Origin: WGAL01 sp964570865
GTDB lineage: Bacteria; Bacteroidota; Ignavibacteria; Ignavibacteriales; Melioribacteraceae
Direction of reading: 5' to 3'
Length of the DNA: 64,000 bases
Assembly (NCBI GenBank): GCA_964570865.1
Contig: CAZMZM010000001.1
Location: 46,189-110,188 of the forward strand
A program made the translations under genes and the position numbers. Position 1 is the first letter of the stretch. Each line of letters begins with the position of its first letter. Below are positions 1 to 8,241 of the stretch, one piece after another. The notes beneath the pieces are model-generated. The model made no database searches. It saw only the letters and a list, made by a program, of their open reading frames with translations, and was not told where the DNA came from.

Positions 1-517
1 TTGCCTCAAATCGTTTTGTTCTCAATATTGTATCGGAACTTACATAGCGAGGCTTTGCTACTTCTTTCCCCTTTACGCGTATTCCTTTTAATCGATTAAT
101 ATTGGAGATAATAGATTTTTTTCTGCCTATCGCATGAATTTTATCAATTAGCCCGACTTTAATATTTTTTATATCAACACTGATGTAGGACATATCTTTA
201 GGGATAAAATCAATAGCTCCGAGTTGTAATGCCTTCATTGTTGCATCAGCACCTTCCGTGGTTAAGGAACTTATCATAATAACAGAGGTTGGGGCTTCTT
301 TCATTATTATTTCAAGCGCTGTCAGCCCGTCCATTATCGGCATTTCAATATCAAGAGTAATAACATCCGGTTTTAATTCTTTAGCTTTCTCAACGCCTTC
401 CTTTCCGTTTTTCCCAAATCCTACGACCTCAATTTCAGAATCTTTTGCCAATAAAATTTCAAGCGATTTTCTCATAAAAGCCGAATCATCAACTATCAAT
501 ACTCTAATTTTGTTCAT
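1..517 (-). CDS. cheB: CheB protein-glutamate methylesterase, cut by the window edge
   Basis: The reverse strand from 517 encodes a response-regulator receiver domain beginning MNKIRVLIVDDSAFMRKSLE, with phospho-acceptor Asp in VITLDIEMPIMDGL, a serine pair in IMISSLTTEGA, and Lys in FIPKD. The ISSLT and PKD wording is typical of CheB rather than CheY. A basic linker follows and the frame is still open at base 1, so the methylesterase domain lies outside the window. CheB demethylates or deamidates chemoreceptors when phosphorylated by CheA. The ATG overlaps the end of cheA by 14 bases, so the two are likely translationally coupled. Receiver assignment is direct; the CheB call rests on motif wording and position after cheA. 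Confidence 0.88.
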   Translation of the reverse strand, partial: MNKIRVLIVDDSAFMRKSLEILLAKDSEIEVVGFGKNGKEGVEKAKELKPDVITLDIEMPIMDGLTALEIIMKEAPTSVIMISSLTTEGADATMKALQLGAIDFIPKDMSYISVDIKNIKVGLIDKIHAIGRKKSIISNINRLKGIRVKGKEVAKPRYVSSDTILRTKRFEA

Positions 518-2846
518 ATTGCTCCTTTTCTGCCAAATTAATTATTTCTGCAATATCTGCAATTAGTACTACACTTCCGTCTCCCATAATAGTTGAACCG
601 GCTATTCCCTGTACATTCCCTAAGTATTTTCCGAGCGATTTTATTACTATTTCTTCTTGTCCAAGCATTCTGTCAACTTTTAGCCCGAACCTTCTCTCTG
701 CGATTCCGACTACAACAATATATTGCCAACTTCGTTCTTCTTTTTCAGAAACTTTAAATAAACTTTTGCCTAAATCCAGCAAAGGAATAACGCTATCTCG
801 TAATCTTATTACTTCTCGTTGGTTCATTGAGTATATCTGTTCTTTAGAAACTCGAACTACTTCAATTACGGTATTTAACGGTACAACTACTGTCTCGGCT
901 CCAATTTTAACTAATAGTCCTTGAATAATTGCCAATGTAATCGGGAGTTTAATTATAAATTTCGAACCTTTCCCAATCTCGGTTTCTATGTCAATAATAC
1001 CCCTAAGTTTTGTAACATTAGTTTTAACAACGTCCATCCCAACACCACGCCCGGAAACATTTGAAACCACTTTGGCAGTGGAAAACCCGGGTGCGAAAAT
1101 TAAATTTAGAATATCTGTTTTTGTTAATTCTTTTGCCTTTTCTTCCGAAATAATATTTTTTTCAATTGCTTTCTTTTTAATTACTTCATGGTCTATACCG
1201 TGCCCATCATCCTCAATTGAAATAATAATATTATTTCCCTCTTGTTTTGCAGACAATATTACATTACCTCTAGGATCTTTTCCTGCCTTCTCTCGTTCTT
1301 CCGGATATTCCAAACCATGATCAACAGAGTTACGTACCATATGAACCAACGGATCATAAATTTCTTCAATTAAGGTTTTATCCAATTCAGTATCTTCTCC
1401 GTAAATCTCAAGATCAACCTTTTTGTGCATATCCTTACTTAAATCACGTATCATTCTCCTAAATCTATTGAATACTTTACCGATTTTAACCATTCTTGTT
1501 TTCATTACAGCAAGCTGAAGTTCAGTTGTCATAAGGTCAATTTGTTGTGTAGCTTCTGATAAATCGCTCGAAATATCAACATGCTTTCCCTTATTAGTTA
1601 CTACATTATTTATCTGTAACAACCGGTTACGTCCTAATACAAGTTCTTGAACAATATTTAATAAATCATCTAATCTTTCTACTTCAACTCTAATTGTTTC
1701 GTTTTGGGTCTTTTGTTTTTGTTGCACTTTTACGTTCTTTTTGGAGGTTGCTTTTTGGGATTTTTGTTTTTTTGTTTCAACTTTTTTAACATTAGTATCT
1801 ATTTTATGCTCATTTCCTCCTTCCTCCGGATTAGCTTGCAAATCCGGTTCTATATCCCCTAATGCGAAGGAGGAAAAAACATTCTCTAATTTTTGCAGGG
1901 TTTTACCAATAGAAAAATTTTCAGCTTTTTCATCAGAGATAATACCAACTAATTCCTTAATAGTATCATAAGCAAGAAGAATAGCATCCATAATATCTTC
2001 ATCTAATGATATTTCACCTTTTCTAAGTTTGTTCAATAAATCTTCACAAAAATGAGTAACTTTTTGAAGTTTAACCAATCCAAGAAAACCGGAAGTCCCT
2101 TTGATTGTGTGAAAGAAACGAAAAATCTCATTTAGTAATTCGGAATCATCCGGATGAGTTTCCAACTCTACTAAATCCAAATCAAGTTTCTCCAATATCT
2201 CATTAGTCTCAACTATAAACCCTTCAAAAATTTCGGACATGGAAGGATCGGTAAGAAGGCTGTAATCACCCTCCGGCTCTTTGATTTCAGATATGGAATC
2301 AGCCGTTCCTTCTTCACTATCTTTCCGAACATTATTTTCTTCAACCGGATTTGTTTTTTCTTCAATTTCTCCTGAGTTTTCGGAAACGTCCACGGATTCG
2401 GCTTCACTTTCCTCTGTCTCTACGGCAGACGGGTTATTAAGTCTGTTTATTAGAGTTTCAAGTTCTGAAAGGATTTCTGAAACATCCAGTTCTTCGGTTT
2501 TTGTCTCGGATATGATTTGAACCAATTCTTTTATCGTATCATATGTGTTAAGAATTGCATCCATTATCTCTTCGTTTAACTTAATTTCTCCTTTTCTAAG
2601 TTTGTTGAGAATATCTTCTCCTTTGTGAGTTATTTTCTGTAACTTCACTAAACCAAGAAAACCTGAAGTTCCTTTAATAGTATGGAATGCTCTAAAAATT
2701 TCATTTAGTAATTCGTCATCATCAGGTCTATCCTCAAGCTCAACGAGTCCCAAATCTAACTTTTCTAATATCTCTCCGGTTTCAACAACAAAACCCTCAA
2801 AAATATCAGCCATTTCCGGATCATTTAGTAATGAGTAGTCAGACAT
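504..2846 (-). CDS. cheA: Chemotaxis histidine kinase CheA with two HPt domains
   Basis: 780 residues. There are two tandem phosphotransfer (P1/HPt) domains with the same core FHTIKGTSGFLG, phosphorylatable His at 55 and 246. A lysine/glutamine-rich linker (about 330-385) follows where the CheY-binding P2 domain usually sits. Then come the P3 dimerisation helices (386-450), the HATPase domain (N-box HMVRNSVDHGLE near 502-513, DDGHGID near 546, GRGVGMDVVK near 599), and the CheW-like P5 domain from about 643. The kinase phosphorylates CheY and CheB in response to receptors; all catalytic motifs look intact. The ATG at 2846 lies 1 base after the cheZ stop. The duplicated HPt and absent P2 are unusual. 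No cheW or receptor gene is in the window. Confidence 0.96.
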   Translation of the reverse strand: MSDYSLLNDPEMADIFEGFVVETGEILEKLDLGLVELEDRPDDDELLNEIFRAFHTIKGTSGFLGLVKLQKITHKGEDILNKLRKGEIKLNEEIMDAILNTYDTIKELVQIISETKTEELDVSEILSELETLINRLNNPSAVETEESEAESVDVSENSGEIEEKTNPVEENNVRKDSEEGTADSISEIKEPEGDYSLLTDPSMSEIFEGFIVETNEILEKLDLDLVELETHPDDSELLNEIFRFFHTIKGTSGFLGLVKLQKVTHFCEDLLNKLRKGEISLDEDIMDAILLAYDTIKELVGIISDEKAENFSIGKTLQKLENVFSSFALGDIEPDLQANPEEGGNEHKIDTNVKKVETKKQKSQKATSKKNVKVQQKQKTQNETIRVEVERLDDLLNIVQELVLGRNRLLQINNVVTNKGKHVDISSDLSEATQQIDLMTTELQLAVMKTRMVKIGKVFNRFRRMIRDLSKDMHKKVDLEIYGEDTELDKTLIEEIYDPLVHMVRNSVDHGLEYPEEREKAGKDPRGNVILSAKQEGNNIIISIEDDGHGIDHEVIKKKAIEKNIISEEKAKELTKTDILNLIFAPGFSTAKVVSNVSGRGVGMDVVKTNVTKLRGIIDIETEIGKGSKFIIKLPITLAIIQGLLVKIGAETVVVPLNTVIEVVRVSKEQIYSMNQREVIRLRDSVIPLLDLGKSLFKVSEKEERSWQYIVVVGIAERRFGLKVDRMLGQEEIVIKSLGKYLGNVQGIAGSTIMGDGSVVLIADIAEIINLAEKEQYEQN

Positions 2847-2847
2847 A

Positions 2848-3621
2848 TTATTCTCCCGAAAAGAGTTTGTCTATTTCATCCTGAGATGCAATTTCGTTAG
2901 TCCTGTTCTCCTCATCAATAATATCATCTACATTTTGTTGCCTCGTCTCATCTTTATCATATCTGGCATTTGGGTCAAAAATAGCAGTATCAGGTACTTC
3001 AATTTCATCTACTTTTTTCTCTTTAATTTCTGCTTTATGTATATCATCGACAAGGCTACTTAATTTATTATTAACAGATTCAATTAAGTGATTAACCGCT
3101 GCCAACTGCTGAGTAGTAATATCTTGAACTTGTAAAGCAAGTGTAATTTGGTAGCTTTCTTCATTTAATACTGAAAGTTTTTCTTTGATTACGGATAACA
3201 ATTCATCAATATCGTCATTTTTATAAAGTTTTAATAACAATTCTTTTTGTTCATTTGTAAAATTAATTTGTTTTTGAAGTTCTTCACTAATTTTTTCTTT
3301 TTCTTTTCTTTTCTCAAGAATTTCACCCATCTCTTTTTCAATTTCAGAAAGTGCATTCGATATTGAATCTACTCTGTCTAATATTTCAGTCGTTGCCAAT
3401 TCAGTCGCACTCGTAACACTATCAATTTGATTTGTCGCAGAAGGCATTTTGTGTGTACTTTCGGCAATCGATTTATTAACCTTTTCCATTAATGGAACAA
3501 TATCCTTCATAAATTCAATAAGACTTTGGAAAATCGGTACAATTTTTTCCCCAAACTGAAACAACTCCTTTAAATCCCTAATTTTGCTAAAAATATCCGA
3601 AAAATTTGTTGGCTCTTTCAT
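2848..3621 (-). CDS. cheZ: CheZ-type CheY-P phosphatase
   Basis: 257 residues, mostly helical coiled coil. The segment LALQVQDITTQQLAAVNHLI (162-180) matches the CheZ active-site helix: Asp167 and Gln171 have the same D-x3-Q spacing as Asp143 and Gln147 of E. coli CheZ. The gene lies between cheY and cheA, as expected for a phosphatase resetting CheY-P. The extreme C-terminus, ASQDEIDKLFSG (245-256), looks like the CheY-binding peptide of CheZ and, even more, like the EIDALL peptide at the FliM N-terminus. The ATG at 3621 has a GGAG-like site upstream. The N-terminal 60 residues resemble nothing I recognise. CheZ is the best reading; a generic coiled-coil phosphatase is the alternative. Confidence 0.82.
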   Translation of the reverse strand: MKEPTNFSDIFSKIRDLKELFQFGEKIVPIFQSLIEFMKDIVPLMEKVNKSIAESTHKMPSATNQIDSVTSATELATTEILDRVDSISNALSEIEKEMGEILEKRKEKEKISEELQKQINFTNEQKELLLKLYKNDDIDELLSVIKEKLSVLNEESYQITLALQVQDITTQQLAAVNHLIESVNNKLSSLVDDIHKAEIKEKKVDEIEVPDTAIFDPNARYDKDETRQQNVDDIIDEENRTNEIASQDEIDKLFSGE

Positions 3622-3639
3622 TTCCTACTCTCCTTATCT

Positions 3640-4017
3640 CTAAAGCGTACTTAAAATTTGATCAATTTTTTGTTTTAAAATTTGAGGGGTAAAGGGTTTA
3701 ACAACATAATTATTAACTCTTGCCTTCAATGCATCAACAATATCTTCTTTAACTCCGCGAGTAGTAACCATCATTATCGGCATCTCAGAAAATTCGGAAC
3801 TGCCTCTGATCGCTTTTGTAAGTTCCAAACCGGTCATATTTGGCATGTTCCAATCTGTAATAACAAAATTAATGTCTTTATGATTATTTAAAATATCTAA
3901 AGCTTCCTGGCCATCTCCGGCTTCAACATAATTTGTATAACCCAAGTTTTTTAATGAGTTAATAACTATCCTTCGCATTGTTACCGAATCATCAACAACT
4001 AAAAATTTAAGATCCAT
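3640..4017 (-). CDS. cheY: Chemotaxis response regulator CheY
   Basis: 125 residues, a single receiver domain. Acidic pair Asp9/Asp10, phospho-acceptor Asp55 in ITDWNMPNMTGLEL, Thr85 in MVTTRG, Tyr104 and Lys107 in NNYVVKPF. These match the functional residues of E. coli CheY (Asp57, Trp58, Thr87, Tyr106, Lys109), so this is the canonical CheY of the operon, expected to bind the flagellar switch when phosphorylated. It sits between a second receiver protein and cheZ with 18-23 base gaps. No output domain is present. Confidence 0.93.
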   Translation of the reverse strand: MDLKFLVVDDSVTMRRIVINSLKNLGYTNYVEAGDGQEALDILNNHKDINFVITDWNMPNMTGLELTKAIRGSSEFSEMPIMMVTTRGVKEDIVDALKARVNNYVVKPFTPQILKQKIDQILSTL

Positions 4018-4040
4018 TCTATTTACTCCTTTTTCCTTTT

Positions 4041-4406
4041 CTAATTAAGGTACTTTGAAACTTCATATTGAATTCTTTTAGGATCAAACGGCTTAACCAA
4101 GTAAGAATTCGCGCCCAGATTCATTCCACGTTCTATATCTTCACTTTCGGATAATGAAGAAAGAATAATAATAGGAGTTTCTTTATACTCAATATTTTCT
4201 CGGATAACTCTTATTAATTCAAACCCATCCATATTAGGCATATTTAAATCCGTGATAATTAAATCGAATTGCTGTTGCGGTAATTTCTCTACTGCTTCCA
4301 TTCCATCACCTGCCGCAACAACATCATAACCTTGCATTTTTAGCGAGAATGAAACAAATTTACGTATTGTTGGAGAATCATCTGCTATAAGAATTACTTT
4401 TTTCAT
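4041..4406 (-). CDS. Second CheY-like single-domain response regulator
   Basis: 121 residues, receiver only: Asp9/Asp10, phospho-acceptor Asp53 in IITDLNMPNMDGFEL, Ser83/Ser84 in IILSSLSES and Lys105 in SYLVKPFDP. It differs from the neighbouring CheY: no Trp after the phospho-Asp, and Ser where CheY has Thr. This suggests another partner or a phosphate-sink role (inference). It begins 3 bases after cheR and ends 23 bases before cheY, so it is cotranscribed. Whether CheA phosphorylates it cannot be read from sequence. Confidence 0.9.
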   Translation of the reverse strand: MKKVILIADDSPTIRKFVSFSLKMQGYDVVAAGDGMEAVEKLPQQQFDLIITDLNMPNMDGFELIRVIRENIEYKETPIIILSSLSESEDIERGMNLGANSYLVKPFDPKRIQYEVSKYLN

Positions 4407-4409
4407 TTA

Positions 4410-5324
4410 TTAATACTCCTTCTTATATCCAATTGTCTTTGGAAAACTGACCAATTTAAATGCTTTAGAAAGTCCGTGGAGTGTTTCCGAATAGCCTACA
4501 AATAAATACCCACCCGGGTTAAGCGCATCGTAAAGATGATTAATAACTGATATCTTAGATGCTTGGTCAAAATAAATTAAAACATTTGCACAAAATATTA
4601 TATCAAATCCTCTCATTTGCTTCATTGCAATATCATCACTTAAATTCAATATTTTGAATGAAACCATTCTCTTTATTTGGTCGGATAAAAGATATGTACC
4701 ATTTTGTTCCTTAAAATATTTTCGTAAATAATATCGGGGTGTATTTCTAATCGCATATTCTTTATAAATCCCTTTTCTGGCTGTTTCAATTACAGCATAG
4801 TTTATATCTGTTCCAATAATTTCAAAACTAAGGGAGGGATATTTAGGCTTTATTAAATCGTCTAATATCATTGCCATTGAATATGGTTCTTCTCCCGAAG
4901 AAGATGCTGCACTCCAAATCTTAATTTTGCGTTTTGAAGAGTTTTTTGGATCATTCAAAATTTCAGGAACAATTGTTCCTGCAACAGCATCAAGCTGAGG
5001 TTGATTTCTGAAGAAGAAAGTTTCGTTAATCGTAATAACCTCAAAAAGTTCCCTCAATTCAAATTTTCCACGAGGATTTGAAGATAAAAAATCTAAATAT
5101 CCTTTAAATGACTTTAATTTTAAAAAGTCAATTCTCTTTTGCAACCTGCTTTCTAACAGATATTTTTTGTTATCCTGAAAATAGATACCTGTTTTATCAT
5201 ATATGAATTTCTGCCATTCTTTGTACTCAGAGTCGCTTAGAGTTAATTTTTTTCCCGAAGAGAAATTAAAATTAATACTGCTTTTCGTTGTATTCTTTCC
5301 AAAACCACCGAAATTATTTGCCAT
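4410..5324 (-). CDS. cheR: CheR chemoreceptor methyltransferase
   Basis: 304 residues. The helical N-terminal domain carries the CheR signature TINETFFFRNQPQL (98-111). The SAM-dependent methyltransferase domain has WSAASSSGEEPYSMAMIL (137-154), EIIGTDIN (168-175) and CANVLIYFD (245-253). In the last motif Ala replaces the Arg of the usual CRNVLIYF. The enzyme methylates receptor glutamates with S-adenosylmethionine, opposing CheB. An Asn/Gly/Phe-rich N-terminal stretch of about 20 residues precedes the conserved domain. ATG at 5324, 12 bases after the HEAT-repeat gene. Confidence 0.95.
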   Translation of the reverse strand: MANNFGGFGKNTTKSSINFNFSSGKKLTLSDSEYKEWQKFIYDKTGIYFQDNKKYLLESRLQKRIDFLKLKSFKGYLDFLSSNPRGKFELRELFEVITINETFFFRNQPQLDAVAGTIVPEILNDPKNSSKRKIKIWSAASSSGEEPYSMAMILDDLIKPKYPSLSFEIIGTDINYAVIETARKGIYKEYAIRNTPRYYLRKYFKEQNGTYLLSDQIKRMVSFKILNLSDDIAMKQMRGFDIIFCANVLIYFDQASKISVINHLYDALNPGGYLFVGYSETLHGLSKAFKLVSFPKTIGYKKEY

Positions 5325-5336
5325 TTTCCTACCAAG

Positions 5337-6710
5337 TTATTCTATTTCTCTATTTGAAAGTATTTCTAACGCTTTGTCTTTAATCATTTCCTCTTCATCA
5401 TCAGCAAGTATTTTAACGAAGGGTATTATTTGGTCATCTTCAATCTGTTCCAAGAACTCTAATAATCTTGCTCTATTCCAAACGTTTGAGTCCTTTACCA
5501 TAACATCCAAAAACATCATTGAGGTATCCAAACATAAGAAGAAGAGAAGTTCCATTGCACTCCTTCTTACTTCTTCGTCAGGACTCTCTAACTTTTGAGT
5601 AAAAACATCGCATAGATTTCTATATTCGATTCCTGACAGTTGTTGCAACCCTTGTCCATTATCACGAGTAATAACTTCTTTAAAAAGGTCAAAAAGTTCA
5701 TTATCGTATTTCGTTACTTTAATTATATCAATAAAATATTTATAAAAACTTACGGGATTTTCAATAAACTTCTGCTTAACATTTTCATTAAACTCTGTTA
5801 ACCTTCCAAAGTTTTGCAATGATACTTTTAAAATTTCATCATCATCGAAATCAGAGACCAATTTTGAAGCCGCTATTTTATACTGGTCGTCAGCTTCATT
5901 AATTACTGCAACCAAAGTATTCTTCATACTTTCATCAAAAGGAATACTCAAGAAAAGTTTTTCCTTAAGTTTAGCTAATGCTTCAACAATTGCCCAAGTA
6001 AGCGGTCCTTTTATCTCTCGCAACTCAGATAATAACGTATAGAAGATTTCCTCGTTCCCAACGTTGCCTAAACTTTCAATCATTGCAAATTTGGATAAAT
6101 CATCCGAGCGTTGATATTCCTTATTAATAAAACTTAGTGCTTCATCCGTTCCGATTTTCCCCAATGCTTCAAATATTGTAGGATGGTAAAGTTCATTATT
6201 AGAATATTTTTCTTTAATTACTTCAAAACTTTTTTCGCTTTTAATGTTGCCCAGTGCTTCAATACAAGCGAGAATCACATTATCATTTTGCGAAATCTTC
6301 AGGATTGTTATTATTTCATCTTCAACAGATATTTCTCCAATCAAACCAAGTATATCAATTAAAAATTTTTGGTCATCATCATCAGCATGTTTAAGATAAT
6401 CCAAGATAGACGGAATTGCCTTACCCCCTTTTTTCAGTAAGATTTCGCCCGCTAAATTTCTAACACTTATATCTTTAGAAGAGATATAAGGGACAACCTC
6501 CTTGCAAATAAATTTCTCATTACTTTGGAATAACAATTGGGAAACCGCGTCTCTTACCCCTTTGTTTTCATCTTCAAGCAATTGAACAATTACTTTAACA
6601 AGTTCCGGTGTTACGGCTGAAGGGTTAATTTTTTCAATAGTAGCCCTTTTTTCCTCAAAGTTTTTTGATGTTAAAGTTTTTATTAATTCCTCAGTCATCT
6701 TTTCATCCAT
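5337..6710 (-). CDS. HEAT-repeat protein, first gene of the chemotaxis operon
   Basis: 457 residues, acidic, soluble, with no signal peptide. Paired helices repeat about every 30 residues, for example VTPELVKVIVQLLEDENKGV followed by RDAVSQLLF, and ISVRNLAGEILLKKGGKAIP. LxALGxIG-type repeats lie around 150-230 and EEVRRSAMELLFFL near 375. These HEAT/PBS-like solenoids usually bind proteins. It is promoter-proximal in the operon and followed 12 bases later by cheR, so a chemotaxis scaffold or adaptor role is likely but unproven. The ATG at 6710 is followed by a second in-frame Met; the sigma-28-type promoter lies 33-59 bases upstream. Confidence 0.8.
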   Translation of the reverse strand: MDEKMTEELIKTLTSKNFEEKRATIEKINPSAVTPELVKVIVQLLEDENKGVRDAVSQLLFQSNEKFICKEVVPYISSKDISVRNLAGEILLKKGGKAIPSILDYLKHADDDDQKFLIDILGLIGEISVEDEIITILKISQNDNVILACIEALGNIKSEKSFEVIKEKYSNNELYHPTIFEALGKIGTDEALSFINKEYQRSDDLSKFAMIESLGNVGNEEIFYTLLSELREIKGPLTWAIVEALAKLKEKLFLSIPFDESMKNTLVAVINEADDQYKIAASKLVSDFDDDEILKVSLQNFGRLTEFNENVKQKFIENPVSFYKYFIDIIKVTKYDNELFDLFKEVITRDNGQGLQQLSGIEYRNLCDVFTQKLESPDEEVRRSAMELLFFLCLDTSMMFLDVMVKDSNVWNRARLLEFLEQIEDDQIIPFVKILADDEEEMIKDKALEILSNREIE

Positions 6711-6742
6711 TAGTTTTTCTACGTAAATTATTCACAATCACA

Positions 6743-6769
6743 TTATCGAACAATATCAATAAGTGTTTA
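6743..6769 (-). promoter_or_regulatory. Sigma-28 (FliA)-type promoter of the chemotaxis operon
   Basis: Read on the minus strand, TAAACACT at 6769-6762, an 11-base spacer, then TTCGATAA at 6750-6743. The E. coli sigma-28 consensus is TAAAGTTT, 11 bases, GCCGATAA. Six of eight bases match in each box with the exact spacing. It lies 33 bases upstream of the HEAT-repeat gene start and points into the operon. Confidence 0.72.
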
Positions 6770-6806
6770 GTCAAAAAACGATTTTTTATTTATCGTAAAA
6801 ACATTA

Positions 6807-6822
6807 TGGTTAATATTAACCA
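6807..6822. promoter_or_regulatory. 16-base perfect palindrome between two operons
   Basis: TGGTTAATATTAACCA is a perfect 8+8 palindrome with no loop. It lies downstream of the NtrC-type regulator stop (6856) and 38 bases upstream of the -35 box of the chemotaxis promoter. The lack of a loop and of a proper U-run argues against an intrinsic terminator; a dimeric repressor or activator site is a reasonable guess. Which protein binds is unknown. Confidence 0.4.
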
Positions 6823-6855
6823 CAAGCTCAGTATCAACCAACAGAGCGTCCGATA

Positions 6856-8241
6856 TTAGCCAATTTTTTTTGTAACTTCAATATCCAGTTGTTCCATTCT
6901 ATATCTTAATTTTGAACGTGATAATCCTAACACTTTAGCAGCTTTCACTTGATTACCGTTTGTAATTTCCAATGTTTTCAAGATTAAATCTCTTAGAACA
7001 ACATCTATTTTTATTCCGTCTGAAGGTATCTTCAGCAAATATTGATCAGTATCGTCTCCGGTTGCACTATTACTCAAAAAATAAAGATGTTTTGCTTTTA
7101 ATTCTTTTCCTTCTGCCATCAGCATCGCTCGTTCTATGGAATTTCGCAATTCACGAACATTGCCACTCCATCTCTGATTTATTAGCAAGTTCATAGCATC
7201 ATCAGCGATAGAAGAAATATTTTTCCCAAACTTTGATGAAAAGAAATTTGTAAATGAATAAGCAAGAATTGGAATGTCATCTTTTCGTTCACGGAGCGGT
7301 GGCAAAATTATTCTTGCAACATTCAATCTGTAATATAGGTCTTCACGGAAATTACCTTTTTTCACTTCTTCTTCCAGATTTTTGTTAGTAGCCGCTATTA
7401 CTCTAACATTTAATGCTATTTCTTTTTCCCCGCCTAATCTGTAAAATTTTCTTTCTTGAAGTACACGAAGAAGCTTAACCTGTAAATCTAAACTTAATTC
7501 CCCAATTTCATCCAAAAGGATAGTACCGTTATTGGCAATTTCGAATTTCCCTAGTTTTGTTTTTGAAGATGCTCCGGTAAATGCGCCCTTTTCATGCCCG
7601 AAAAGTTCACTTTCCGCTAAATCTTTGGGAATAGTCCCACAGTTTATAGGAATAAAAACTTTATCTTTTCTCGGACTTTGTTGATGGATATACCTGGCAA
7701 AAACCTCTTTTCCGGTTCCGCTTTCACCTTCAAGCAATATTGTAGTATCCTCACTTTTTGAAAGATGTTCAACTTCATTTACTACTCTGATTATTTTTTT
7801 ACTTTTACCAAACATTTCTCTTGAAATAGGTTCTCCTTCAACGAGTGTAGTAAGTTTATCTACTTCGTAACGAAGATTTAGATGCCTTTCAACTTTTTGT
7901 AAAATAAGTTTTAAATATTCTATTTCGATAGGTTTTAGCAAAAAGTCAAAAGCCCCTAATTTCATAGCTTCTACGGCAATATTAACGTCAGCAAAAGCCG
8001 TTATCATTATTACCGGAATGTAAGGATATTTTATCTGAAGCTCTTTTAATATATCTAAACCACTCATAGTTGTTAGATAAATATCCAACAAAATAATATC
8101 AGGATTTGAAGATTCCACTTTATCAATGGCTTTTTCTGCATCCATGCAGAAATCAGTTTCATAATTAAATCTTTTAATAACTTTTGTTAAACTTTTACAG
8201 ATTAAATCGTCATCATCAATAATCAAAATTTTAGGAATCAT
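6856..8241 (-). CDS. NtrC-family sigma-54 activator response regulator
   Basis: About 461 residues from the ATG at 8241. I prefer it to the upstream start at 8271 because GGAG lies 6 bases before it and overlap with the kinase gene falls to 11 bases. Domains: receiver (1-115; acidic DDDD near 9-12, phospho-Asp53 in IILLDIYL), AAA+ sigma-54 interaction domain (about 142-380) with Walker A GESGTGKE (172-179), intact GAFTGA loop (219-224) and Walker B ILLDEIGEL (241-249), and a C-terminal Fis-type helix-turn-helix (NQVKAAKVLGLSRSKLRYRM). It should activate sigma-54 promoters after phosphorylation by the adjacent kinase. A flagellar-hierarchy role like FlgR/FleR fits its place between chemotaxis and flagellin genes, but is inference. 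Confidence 0.93.
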   Translation of the reverse strand: MIPKILIIDDDDLICKSLTKVIKRFNYETDFCMDAEKAIDKVESSNPDIILLDIYLTTMSGLDILKELQIKYPYIPVIMITAFADVNIAVEAMKLGAFDFLLKPIEIEYLKLILQKVERHLNLRYEVDKLTTLVEGEPISREMFGKSKKIIRVVNEVEHLSKSEDTTILLEGESGTGKEVFARYIHQQSPRKDKVFIPINCGTIPKDLAESELFGHEKGAFTGASSKTKLGKFEIANNGTILLDEIGELSLDLQVKLLRVLQERKFYRLGGEKEIALNVRVIAATNKNLEEEVKKGNFREDLYYRLNVARIILPPLRERKDDIPILAYSFTNFFSSKFGKNISSIADDAMNLLINQRWSGNVRELRNSIERAMLMAEGKELKAKHLYFLSNSATGDDTDQYLLKIPSDGIKIDVVLRDLILKTLEITNGNQVKAAKVLGLSRSKLRYRMEQLDIEVTKKIG

